Shown here piece after piece: positions 11,721 to 23,393 of a stretch of 64,000 nucleotides of DNA. The stretch's first letter is position 1, and each line of letters begins with the position of its first letter. The DNA is taken from the NCBI GenBank assembly GCA_963556145.1, contig OY744463.1:434001-498000 (forward strand), read 5' to 3'. Position numbers and translations under genes: made by a program. Origin of the DNA: Hygrocybe punicea (lineage: Eukaryota > Basidiomycota > Agaricomycetes > Agaricales > Hygrophoraceae). Below the pieces are notes generated by a model, which had not been told where the DNA came from, did not search any database, and worked only from the letters and a program-made list of their open reading frames with translations.

Positions 11721-14700
11721 CAGTAGCTTATCGTAGCCGTCTAATGGAGCTATCAGACGGAATGGAATGGCAAAACTGTACGACAACCTTTGCCTATCGA
11801 TTATTGGATAAATTATATGATCCTGTGTTCAACTCATCTTTTGAAATCAACACCAGGATCTAGTGATATAAGTGCTCCAACTCACCACGCATCCTAGACT
11901 GCTCAGCACATGGAGGTTGTAGTCACTGCCGCATTGATTGTCGCTGTTTATGCTTGTGGCTTGTTTATGCTTGTTGTCCAATAGCCTCTGCCGGTCACCG
12001 GTCACCCCGGCGACGGGTTGGTTTGAGCCTGATGTGAAAGTGGAGTATGTTCCGTGCCGGTCGTTGGAATTGCTGGGGTAATAATGTGAAGACGTCTTGT
12101 CCGCCGCGAAGCTTCCCTCAGCTGAGCACGAGTACCACACGAGTCCTGCTCGGCTACCCGTCGCCACCGTCCTCTATTCCGTTGAGCGCTCCATCGTCAT
12201 AACAGTGGAACCATGCATGCACGCACCGCCAACAAAATAACGCTGCTAATTTGGTGAAAGCCGTTAAACCCGGACGGTCGCAGGACCAACAATGCCAAAT
12301 CCTTTGAATCATCACGCGAGTACCGTATAGGTTTCACGGCACCATTAGAAGTTGGACGAGAACAACGACAACACAAACTGGCAATAGTTTTCAGCTCAAA
12401 CTTTGGATCTGATAATTCTGTTCAAGATCGCAGATTGCATGGGCCAGCATGCAGCATGGCGGATATCATGATGTCCAATAACTTGTATGTCTTTTCATGC
12501 TTGCTCCTGTCTCACGTGAAGTATGCCTGAATTTACAGTGTTGAAGCGTCGTCGGCAACCACGACGACCATAATGCCGACACCGGGTCCATATGCGTTCT
12601 TACGAGAATCCACGAGATCACCATGTTACCGAGGTGCCACCGCAAGGCACTACTATTCTTAAAACAAGTCGTGGCTGTAAAAGGAAATGTACGATGTGGA
12701 GAAGACCCGTGAATTCCAGCGGCTAAAGCCTGCTGACAACGGAAATTTGGCGGAGACCCGTCCCCAACCGCACAGTTCTGATCACGTGGAATTTACGGCG
12801 CGTCGCCGAATGTATAAGGTGAAGTGAAGTATGCGGTTGCCCATCCGAATATCGGTGCCTCTCCTTCCCTCTTCCGCCCTAATATGACCCCCGAAGTCGA
12901 CATCCCAAGAACCTATGGCGCTCTCCTCCTAGGCGGATTCGTAGCCTTCTGGCAAGTTCCAGTGCACGCTTACTGCGCGAACTTACTCATCCATGTCGAT
13001 TTAGTCTCTCAGGGATCGTATGCATGCAATCTATCATTTATTTCAAGATGTATCCCACGGATATGCGCACCATCAGAATATTGGTATGCCCTTGCTACCT
13101 TTAATTTTCCGGCTTCAATTCACGGTGCCCCACAGGTCGTGACAATTGGGTCTTTAGTCTCTTACTTGAGAGATATTCTAAAGTTTTGACCATTCAATAA
13201 TATCAAGGTCCCTTGATATCTGCCATACCTCTCTCGTATGTGCAGCACTTTGGCATTACCTGATCGCGCATTTTGGAGATCAAACGACGGTTGCCGGCAT
13301 TTCCTGGTACGGTGGTTTCCATGCGTTTTGACTGAACTTGTCAACTAAACCACCACTCATAGGACTTTGGCGGTTCGTTGCACCTAATTTCACGTTCCTC
13401 AGCAGCTGACTCCAAGAATCAGGCTACAGTTGCCATTACGGTAGGTCGATAAGTCTACCGGGACATTTAAATGGCTCAAGCTTTCAATAGGCCATTGTCA
13501 CGTTCCTAGTTCATTGGTATGTATTCCACCGAGTGGCCAACCAACATAACTCTCACCTATCCTGTTGCAGCTTTTTTATTTATCGGATTTCAAAACGTGC
13601 GTGAACTCTGATATCGTTTTTCGTTCGTACTCATTTATTTTGGAATAGTAAGCAGGAATAATTGGTATATAATTTGTCCCATCGTAAGATTCATTTGTGG
13701 TCAGTTTGTTTCGGGTTCTCTAAGCTTCCATTTCTCAGACTCTCCTCGCACTTTTGCGGCTATGTAAGTGTGCTCAAGATACCACTCATCACACTTTCTT
13801 ACCTACATTCTGTTGTGCTTAGGTGTGGCTTTCGGTATGCCTTTCTCGAAATTCCTTCCCTGATCGATTATTGATCATTATCGAACCTAGCGACGGTGTC
13901 AAAGATGTTCGTCGCCATTCAACGTTAAACCGTACTGCAATGCTAACGGTCTCCTCTGGTTCCAGGATCTTGCTAAAGTCCTTCGTCGTATTCGTGAAAA
14001 AATTTCGAGTGTGTAAATTTTCTTGTGAAGCTGGAATTCCTAGTTAAAGGCTTCGCAGTGGTCTTGCACACTAGGCCTATCCCTGTCATCTGCTCTGGAC
14101 TTCCTCATTATGGCATCCCTCTGCTACTACCTCCAAAGCAACCACGTCGACCCGGAGTATTCAAGGTACCCTGGCTTTTCCTGACGCTCCGGCCCTTGTC
14201 ATTGATGTGTTGCCATCAGAATGAATCATATCATCGACTCTCTCATACTATATACCCTTGAAAATAGCTCCCTCACTTGGTCAGTACTTTAGGAGCACTG
14301 TCTCGGACTGAAAAGCTCACAAGACCGCCACACACAGTATTGCTACGATTACATCCATGATTTGCGTACGTCACACCGAACTTACCACGGAAAGGTCGTT
14401 ATATTCTTATTCAATTGTCAGTGGCTTGCTATGCCCCATAATCTGGTTTACCTGGGGTTGCATTTTATCATCTGTAAATGTAAATGTTTCTGTCCTTGTC
14501 ACCCCGTCCAGGACGCTGACACGCCCCGCGTTCCAGTATACGCAAATTCATTATTGGCAACGTCCGTATTGCGATTTGTCTCAGGTGTATGTTATACCCT
14601 TCCAACAATATATTGTCCATTGCAGACTCAATACCCGCAAACAACTGCAACGACGTACCTTCGGGCTCAGCTCCGCTCCGTCTCTCCCCGTTCTATTTCA

Positions 14701-17040
14701 ACACGACTTGTACAGTCCAAACCGTACCCACTTCTCCGTGAGTTTTCACCCCACTCCCACCCTACCACCCCATTTCGTACGTTGACTCTGTAACGCGCCA
14801 CATCGTCCCCAGCGTCCACCGGATTTGCCACAGTTCAGTGCAAACGCAGTGGTGTGTGATCCCACAGAACTGCCATCACCATGTGGACCTGATCCGTCCT
14901 TCTAGTTGATAGAGAAAGTCGTGCAGAGTGTAGTTGATCCAGAGGCATCACCAATCGAAGGCGCACACTTACCATATGCATGATGGTCACCACGGGAGCG
15001 CGGACGTGGAGGCTGTGTGTGTATCTTATCGTTGTCCTACTAGTACTATCCTGCTATATGCTTGTAAAACGTCCTTTCACCACGGATGACCCACATGCTG
15101 TACATATGATGAGATCAGCTGTGGGTAGCAATGGAACCTGTGGTGGGCTCAAAATTCCGCCGGGCGACCGAGGTCAACTGGTGTTCCCACTGGCAATCAA
15201 ACTACGTACCTTTCTTTTCCAGTTCTTCAACAGCAAAATTCAATCAGCAAAAAGTCCCTGATCCCACCATCAAGTCGAAAACAAGGGCGCAATATATTTT
15301 AGAGAATAAGCTTACTGATTGACAGCTGCAGGGGACAAGCCATCACCGCGTCAGTGCTTGAAGATCTCAAGTGCGGCGAGGGTTTTTAGCCCCATGAGGT
15401 CTGGACTGTAAAATTCTTGGACTGTCAGCAACTGCCAGCATCGAAACCGATGGGTGCCTTCGATGTTCTGTCTTGTTCCATGCAGTACTTCTCACCTTTT
15501 CTCTGAATGTTGATCCTTCTCGTTATCAGAGTGCCGTTCTTCCAAGGCACTGCTGATGTGGGTCATCTCGATAACCTGGCATCCGAGTCGAACCCCCCAT
15601 AAAGTTGTGAACAAGCTTCCTAAGGGCAGCGTGAGTGCTTAAAAGAAGTCTCTTGCGTGCTGACGACTACTACGACCGCCAGGAACTGATGAGTCAAGAT
15701 ATTGATCACGTCTTTGATATCACGCTGGCACTGGCGTTGATGTACTTCGAAAAACAGACTCTACACAGGTTCACTGCTACGTGCGGGTTGTACCGCCCAG
15801 ATCAGTTGTGTGACTTGACGAAAACCTGGCACGAACAATGAGATATTGTTTGGCACTCGGACAAAAAACTGGGACCAGAAAGCACGGTGGAGAAAGGCAA
15901 AGCTTATATATTGTCGCCGGTTCTACAATCGGATACTCGCTATTATGCGAGTTCTCCGTACCAGTAGGCACTGCCGCAGAGGTCTTGGATCAGCTCAGGG
16001 AAGACGATGAGAAATCCGGGGAAGATACTAGTAGGTCATACTTACGCATACGAACTCTTTATGACTAAACGATGCATTCTTAGAATATAAAGCCAGAGCT
16101 TCTGAGAGTAGGGCGGCTTTGAGACAAAATGATATTGCAAGGTGTGCAATAAATCATTTTTCGTTTGATGGTCTTATAGTGGCGGATGGTTGATCCCAAT
16201 ATGATTTTCGGCCTCTGCAAGGCTAATCGATATCTAATCGATGCTGTCCTCTCCTGCATTTTCCGGTGCCTGAGGTCACTCAGCAAGTATAGCAACCGCA
16301 TTCTGTGCAAATCTCGGCCGCACTGGCATACACTCGCGCTACTGTATACTCTTCTCTGCCTCTTTTGCTCATCAGTTGGCTAGCCACAGTCGACCCTAAA
16401 TCGATGCCATTGGCAACTCACTGGCCGATCTACGCAATGTCCTTGTGCCTACCGCAGGTTTCTTGATTCCGTGGCAGAGATGGTCAGTACTACTTCAAAT
16501 ACGCTCTCAGCGCAAGACTTATTTTCTCAATTCCATCCTATTGGTGAGTTGTATTTTGAGATAGGTTTATTCGTTATCAGTTTCTCACGGGCTGGCTCGC
16601 AGACATGTTTGACAGTCACCGAACTCGTTCTTGCTCGAAAGCAGCAGTGACTAAATTCTGCTCTCACGTCATTCACTGTCGGAATATACACAAGAAATCT
16701 GCGGCTCATGATCGTTGCTTACTCTAGGAGCTCGAGTGAAACAAGCGGTCCTGTGCGTTTGCTAACGCCGGTGTGTGCTGCGAGTACAGTGTCCTCGACC
16801 TTCGTCGTCACGCGCGCATGGGAAGGTAGAACGCTGCTTGTGTTCGAGTCAACTTTTAGAATAGTGGTTCAGGTGCAGTACAAATGGATGTGTACGGACA
16901 GTTGTCTACAATAGAAGCTAATATGAAGGAAGTATGTTGTCGGGATGACGAAGATGGCAAAGTTGGTCAGAATTCTTCTGTGTCAGTTCCGAAAATTTCT
17001 AACCTTGGGAGTCCTGGGAGCCAATCACTTCATTGCGATT
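11721..17040. other. Gene-poor stretch
   Basis: I see no gene I can support in these 5.3 kb. Short open segments occur by chance (for example 12824-13189 and 14357-14785), without recognisable motifs or convincing splice chains. No long repeats or transposon ends are evident. Confidence 0.4.
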
Positions 17041-20000
17041 CTACTTTTGGGTCTTTCGCCTTTTCCTCTTTGCTCCCCTGTTTGCTTTCCTGATTGGTGT
17101 TGTTGGAAGAGCCCAATCACTATCGATGGTTTCGGAATCAGAAGCACTAGACCAATGTCCGCCACTGAAATAAATTATTTAAATAAAGAATCGTGAAGGG
17201 AGAAGTGGGATGATCGAACCTTGCTGGCGAATTTCCACCGCTTGAAGGACTACTGAAATAAATTATTTAAATGAAGAATTGCGATTCTACTTTGCTCTTT
17301 TCTTGCCCTTACGTTTGTGCCCTTTTCTTGCCTTTGCGTTGAACATGAGTCCAATCATCGGCAGTCGAACTGGCAGTCACACTGCCTTGGGAATCAGTTG
17401 GGGATTGAGGGCTGAAATGAAAAATTAAATGAAAAATAATGAGGGGGAAGAAGCGGAACGGTCGAACGGAGTTCCCTCGTCACTAGACGAATGTGCGCTG
17501 AAATAAATTATTTAAATAAAGAATCGTGAAGGGAGAAGTGGGATGATCGAACCTTGCTAGCTCCAAATTTCCACCGCTTGAAGGACCACTGAAATAAATT
17601 ATTTAAATAAAGAATCGTGAAAGGAGACGTGGGATGGTCGAACCTTGGTGGGCGTCGTGGGCCAGTAGCGGGATCAGTGGGGTGGGAAGTAAAACTGGCT
17701 CCGGTAATAGAACTGGCTGGGGAAATAGAACTGGCTCCGGAATCAGTTGGGGACTGAGGACTGAAAAGAAAAATTAAAAGAAAAATAATGAGGAGGAGAA
17801 GCGGAACGGTCGAACGGAGTTCTCTCGTCAGGAGAAGTGGGGTGATCGAACCTTGCTCCATCACTTGAAGGACCACAGAAATAAATTAGTTAAATGAAGA
17901 ATCGTGAAAGGAGACGTGGGATGGTCGAACCGTGTTGACGTGACTGGGCGCTGAAAACCAGTACTAGTGCGATGACTAGTACAAATTAAATAAACAATCG
18001 GGAAATAAGTGAAGAATCACGCAGGTAATGGTTAGATGGTTGAACCTTCCACGGCCGCGGTAATCGGTAGTACCAACGTTGCGCCGAGTGCTGAAATGAT
18101 AAATTAAATGAAGTATCGTGAAAAGAGGAGTGGGACATTAGTGAAGGGTCGTGAAGGGAAAAGTAAGATGGCCGAACCCCCTAAAAAAATCATCCCTGGT
18201 GCTTGAAGGAGTACCATGAGTATTTGGCCCACTGGGGCGGCTGAAATAATAAATTAAATAATAAAATAAGTGAAGAATCACGCAGGGAAAGGTTAGATGG
18301 TTGAACCTCGCGGAATAGGTAGTAGTAGTAGTAGTGCCATCACCGTAGTTGAAAACGCGAGTGCTGAAATGATAAATTAAATGAAGTATCGTGAAAAGAG
18401 GAGTGGGACATTAGTGAAGGGTCGTGAAGGGAAAAGTAAGATGGCCGAACCCAAAAAAACCACCGGGGCTTGAAGGACCCCCTGTAGTACCATGAGTACT
18501 TGGCCCACTGGGGCGGCTGAAATAATAAATTAAATAATAAAATAAGTGAAGAATCACGCAGGGAATGGTTAGATGGTTGAACCTCGTGGAATAGGTAGTA
18601 GTAGTAGTACCATCACCGTAGTTGAAAACGCGAGGAGGAGTAGCACTGAAATGACACATTAGTGAAGGGTCGTGAAGGGAAAAGTAAGATTGCCGAACCC
18701 CCTAAAAAAAGCATCCCTGGTGCTTGAAGGACCCCCTGTAGTACCATGAGTATTTGGCCTGGTGTGGCTGAAATAATAAATTAAATAATAAAATAAGTGA
18801 AGAATCACGCAGGGAAAGGTTAGATGGTTGAACCTCTGGTAATAGGTATTACCAAGAACGTGGCTGTAAGTGTCACCAGGGCTGAAATGATAAATTAAAT
18901 GAAGTATCGTGAAAAGAGGAGTGGGACATTAGTGAAGGGTCGTGAAGGGAAAAGTAAGATGGCCGAACCCAAAAAAACCACCGGGGCTTGAAGGACCCCC
19001 TGTAGGATGAGCATTTGGCCCACTGGTGTGGCTGAAATAATAAATTAAATAATAAAATAAGTGAAGAATCACGCAGGGAATGGTTAGATGGTTGAATGGT
19101 GGATACCTTCTAAAATACTGATCACGATGAACCTCGTTGAAAGTGTCACCAGCGCTGAAATGATAAATTAAATGAAGTATCGTGAAAAGAGGAGTGGGAC
19201 ATTAGTGAAGGGTCGTGAAGGGAAAAGTAAGATGGCCGAACCCAAAAAAACCATCTCCTGGAGGACCTTGAGGACCTTGCCCACTGGTGTGCCTGAAATA
19301 ATAAATTAAATAATAAAATAAGTGAAGAATCACGCAGGGAAAGGTTAGATGGTTGAATGGTGGATACCTTCCACGATACGTATTGTTCTGATTATCAACA
19401 CTGTTGAATGTGCTACCGGTAGTGCTGAAATGATAAATTAAATGAAGTATCGTGAAAAGAGGACTGGGATGCACGGACTTTACATTAGTAGCACTGAAAT
19501 AACACATTAGTGAAGGGGTCGTGAAGGGAAGAGTAAGATGGTCGAACCCCCGAAAAAAACCGAGTGGAAGACTCTGTCGAGTATTTGGCCCACTGGTGTG
19601 GCTGAAATGAATTGGCCCACTGGTGTGGCTGAAATGAATAAAGCATCTTAAAGGGGAAAGTAATATGACTGAACGGATGACTATTCCAGGTTGGCCCTTC
19701 GACGGGGCTGAAACAATACATTAAACGAAGAATCTTGAAGGGGGAAGTGGTTGAATGGTGGATACCTTCCATACGTATTGTTCTGATCACCACGAACGTC
19801 GTTGAAAGTGGAAAAGCTAGCGCTGAAATGATAAATTAAACGAAGTATCGTGAAAAGAGGAGTGGGATGGACGGACTCTACATTATCAGCACTGAAATGA
19901 CACATTAGTGAAGGGTCGTGAAGGGAAAAGTAAGATGGCCGAACCCCTCAAAAAAACCACGTCTGATTAGGGGGTGATCCTGCCAGCCGCTGTAACGAAG

Positions 20001-20252
20001 AATAAAGCAAAGAGTCATGACTAAGAAGTTAAACGCAGTACTTATTGCTTCCACTTGGTGGTCTGGAACGAGAGACATTAGTAAAGAATCGTAACCTGAA
20101 AGCAAAATGCCATACCCGCCAAGTGCACCGGGGCCATGCTCTCTACGGAGCAGATTTGCTGGAGTTCCCACAGGAGTGAAAGGAAGTGGGGCAGCTCGTC
20201 CAGATACGGTCACAAGAAAGACGATGTAAGCGCCTAAAATTCGTCCACGCAT
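17041..20252 (-). CDS. Secreted low-complexity protein, 27-exon repeat gene
   Basis: No known family. Exons in transcript order: 20116-20252, 20042-20062, 19945-19989, 19877-19891, 19766-19822, 19675-19707, 19548-19628, 19479-19493, 19368-19424, 19242-19292, 19107-19154, 18969-19031, 18834-18881, 18699-18767, 18583-18645, 18451-18516, 18307-18363, 18178-18240, 18046-18090, 17931-17963, 17816-17863, 17644-17760, 17553-17588, 17468-17497, 17313-17411, 17220-17252, 17041-17164. They total 1554 nt (517 residues) with no in-frame stop, and every intron is in phase 2. The protein starts with a likely signal peptide (MRGRILGAYIVFLVTVSGRA), then a dibasic LLRRE, then alternating Gly/Ser/Thr/Pro/Asn-rich blocks. 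One block type ends in FFxG, the other carries FNxxxG and Tyr. The tail is basic (AKRKRRKTQK). Least certain are exons 7, 20, 21 and 25-27, where other splice sites also keep the frame. A cell-wall, matrix or effector role is speculation. Confidence 0.82.
17165..19944 (-). repeat. Array of near-identical introns and exon modules
   Basis: Read on the minus strand, the introns begin GTTCGRCCATC or GTTCAACCATC and end TTTATTTCAG, TTATTTCAG or TCATTTCAG. Classes: 87 nt (18091-18177, 18364-18450, 18882-18968, 19155-19241; all four read as identical), 66 nt (18241-18306, 18517-18582, 18768-18833; one variable site), 75 nt (19032-19106, 19293-19367), 51-54 nt (18646-18698, 19425-19478, 19494-19547, 19823-19876, 19892-19944) and 55-56 nt (17165-17219, 17412-17467, 17498-17552, 17589-17643, 17761-17815). 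Two of the last group (17165 and 17498) are identical. Confidence 0.9.
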
Positions 20253-20467
20253 GATGAAGTGGTTGTGTAGTTTGAGGAGAAAAAGTCTGAGGGCCGCCCC
20301 GGTAAGTAAAATGCTCGAAAGCAAGGACAAGGGGGGACTGACAGTGGGTAGTGACGGTAATGAGAACAGCGAAGAGCCGACCAGCAGCTAGTGTAAATGA
20401 CAGCCTGAGTTGTATCGAAGCCTTGAGACCGACCTGCGGTTTGAAGGGATGTTTGAGAGGTGAGGTG

Positions 20468-20480
20468 CTCTTTTTAAAGT
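20468..20480 (-). promoter_or_regulatory. TATA-like box of the 27-exon gene
   Basis: On the minus strand the sequence reads CTTTAAAAAGAG about 220 bp before the start codon at 20252. It is the only A/T-rich core-promoter-like word I see in this interval. The assignment rests on position and composition alone. Confidence 0.35.
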
Positions 20481-20498
20481 TGTAATCGCAGAGCTCCC

Positions 20499-20611
20499 TC
20501 ATGATTGTAAATACCAGGCTCATCATTGTAAATACCAGGCTCATCATTGTAAATACCAGGCTCATCATTGTAAATATCAGGTCTCCCTCTCCCTCATCAT
20601 TGTAAATACCA
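20499..20611. repeat. 21-bp tandem repeat upstream of the 27-exon gene
   Basis: Four adjacent copies of a 21-bp unit (CATCATTGTAAATACCAGGCT with small variants) occupy 20500-20583. A further partial copy follows at about 20594-20610. The block lies just upstream of the TATA-like box, where it could change promoter strength or spacing. Confidence 0.8.
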
Positions 20612-22025
20612 AGTGGTATCTCCTAACCGAATTTCTTCCAATATCAATGATGGAAAGCTGCTCTAAAACGTGTAGTGTACACCTCTCTATCAATATACAT
20701 AATGTCTATTACTAGTACTATATGTGTCTTTTCGTACTATCATATAGAAACAGGCTCCTATCATTAGTGTGAGTACAGTACATATCGCCTTCGGCAGTGC
20801 TTTCCATATATCAATGATATATCAAGTATGCAAATCATTAAAAACCCCGCCATTTCAAGCGAAACATGATAGTATGATCATGATACATTGCCACCAGCAC
20901 GGCTGTCCACCCTTAGAACAGCGCCGAGGGACATAGGGGAAGGGCTTCAACTTGAACACCATCCGAGATACTAGACTAACCTTGCAGAACTGGTGAGCGC
21001 CTCATAAACATTCAACTTCCCTTTCTTAACCGGAAGGTCCCCATCACCAGTGCTCAAGCGTTCAAGCGCTCAAGATATGTGGTCTTGCGTCCTGGTGACA
21101 TGTCCGCCGTCGGCGCGGAATTCTACCGAGGATGGGCCAGACCAACGCACAACGTACGGAAACCTATCGCGCACACACATCTTGCGGCGGTATACAGGGG
21201 GTGAGCACAGCAACTTGACGGTACCCGCCATACTCACGGCAGCAGCCGCGGCTAACGTCAATCCAACGCAGCACCCACCTACGCCCACACCCACTAGGGC
21301 CACGGGAACGTCCAAAGCGGTTCAGGAATGCATGCACTCCGTGTCGTCTCAAAGCAAACTTTATGTGGGGATGCCTCTCACTCCCTTTTCCATAACCAAG
21401 GTCTTCCGGAATGGCGCAGGCGATTATCGTAAGACCTTCGGCATATCAATATGAGTGTCGACATGTCAGCTTCAAGGCAGAGAACAAGACGACGACGGCA
21501 GTGGGAAACGGAACGCCGGCGGAAGCGAGTGAGCGAGTGAATTTGGGAATCTGTGGACGAGAATCACGAGATAACACGGCTCACGTCGCCGTTGCAGGCC
21601 AGCGCTCAGCTGCCAATCGTGCCTATGATAGATAAATCCGTCCAATTTAGACCGGAAAGATGCCACTGGCATGTAGGTGAGGACCATGTAGTGTGCAAAC
21701 GCCAATCCTACGCGACTTGGACGCATTCACTCAGGCAACGCTCCAACCCCACAGTCACGAACAATGCGGCTACAGTTGGTTGCAACTTCATCCAAGGCGA
21801 ATGTTAGGCCTAGGTATAGGCCTACACACACCGGAATTGGCAAGCAGCTTCAAACAAGCTCGAGCTCATCATAGGCGACCCCATCGGGCATAACTCACAT
21901 ACATTGCAGCTTGGTTAGTTGTCATTGTTTTTTGAACCGTGTTACAACTGTTACTAATGTACATCTGACAGCAGCAGCCACACATTTGAGTAGGAACGAC
22001 TCAATTCGAGATTCATAATGGTAGC
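20612..22025. other. No supported gene
   Basis: A/T-rich sequence at 20620-20880 is followed by open segments on both strands at 21050-21900. One minus-strand segment (21070-21315) encodes a hydrophobic alanine-rich stretch, but it lacks a credible start and splice context. I call nothing here. Confidence 0.35.
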
Positions 22026-22032
22026 GAGAAAA

Positions 22033-23131
22033 TCACTCACTCCACATATCCACAGGTCCCATTGTGTAGAAACTGCTGAGCGATCGGATTTGCGAGCACG
22101 CAGCTCTAGCTTTGATCTCCCAATGTTTCAAGTTCGCACGACACTGGCATGTACCGCACTCACGAATCATGTCGTCCGTGTCTGCGAATATCGCGGTGAT
22201 GTCCGAGAGTGCACATGGGCCTGCCCACCGATGCGGGCAGCAATCAACGCGTATATAGTTGGCCAGGTGCACAGGGCACAGGGGCACCCAACTTTCCTCT
22301 GTGTTGGAGTGGTTCTTTCGCGAAATATATCTCTTGCATGGCTCGGCTCCACCTATTGGAAAAGTGGAACTGGGGGGGAAAAAAAAAAGGCCCGTGTAAG
22401 CAGACTCGGATAAGTGTGAAACCACTGGCACAATAAAGCATTTAACGTTTAACGCTTACCCAGCCCGGTATCTCGCAGGTTCTACTCTCGAACTTTGAGG
22501 TATCTATCTTCAACACTCCTTCCGCAGCAGGATCCATGAGGTCTCGGTGTCTGTGGCGGGAAGCATACACCAAGATCTGCAAAAGGATGGTACTTGATCA
22601 AATCTCAGACTGTCACAAAACAAAACAAAAAAATCGTTCAACGTTTTCTTTCGAATCCTTGAATTTCTTTTTTTCTTTTCTTCTTCTAGTTCTTTCACTT
22701 ACTTGATGTAAAACTTGCAAGTCTGAATCACCGCATGGAAAAAATACTTTTCCTGCTGCCTCCGCTAATCCAATGAGCAGATCGATAACCACTGCCAGAT
22801 TCGGGGGAGGTCGTGGGTAGACTCGGATATATAGGTCGAGGACCGCAGCAGTTTCAGTGAAGGTCCACGACCTCATTTTGCGTTGAGAACGCTTGGCCTC
22901 CTGCGAAAGCCTCGGAATGCACCTCCAAGTTCCTGCGATGGACCTGAAAGAGGTTGCATCGGAGTCACTCGCTGAGACTGTGAGATATGCACGGGCGTTG
23001 AGTTCATGACCATGGTTACAAGCTATGTATAACTTGAACGACCTACAACGCGAGGAGACTGTGCGGGAACTTGAACTATCCGGGTCGTCTTGCATTGGCG
23101 GTTGCTGGGATAAGTCGAGACAAGCGCTCAA
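22033..23131 (-). pseudogene. BTB/POZ-like family gene, probably decayed
   Basis: The parts resemble an Agaricomycete BTB/POZ family: TETAAVLDLYIRVYPRPPPN followed by VIDLLIGLAEAA, then, after an intron (GTAAGT...TTTTGCAG), ILVYASRHRDLMDPAAEGVL. A further exon has paired cysteines (RECGTCQCRANLKHWEIKA). The N-terminal half of the domain is unrecognisable. Around LAEAA the family-like residues EKYFFHA appear in a different frame from the rest, so at least one frameshift is likely. I therefore call it a pseudogene. A weakly conserved working gene with unusual exons remains possible. Confidence 0.5.
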
Positions 23132-23393
23132 GTCTCCTATAGGTCACGGCAACCTCATGAGATTCTCACCACGGAGATCATGACGTTTGCGTACAAAGGA
23201 GAGGACAAGCTACCGGGCAATACGCCACTACACTACGGCGAACCAGAAACGATGTTCTCAAAAAAAAAAGTATCAAAGATCAAGAAGTCTGTAACCAATC
23301 CGAGTCAAAGGTCCAAAATGGCCCAGGAGTGTTCGTTGGTAGAAACAAGACATGCCAAGCGTGCAGAGGAACATTTCAATGAACAATCTTCTG

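Noticed and set aside
17508..20330. Several 80-140-codon continuous frames on the minus strand within the intron array
   Set aside because: They read through introns and end at stops inside them. The spliced model explains all of them and keeps one frame over 27 exons.
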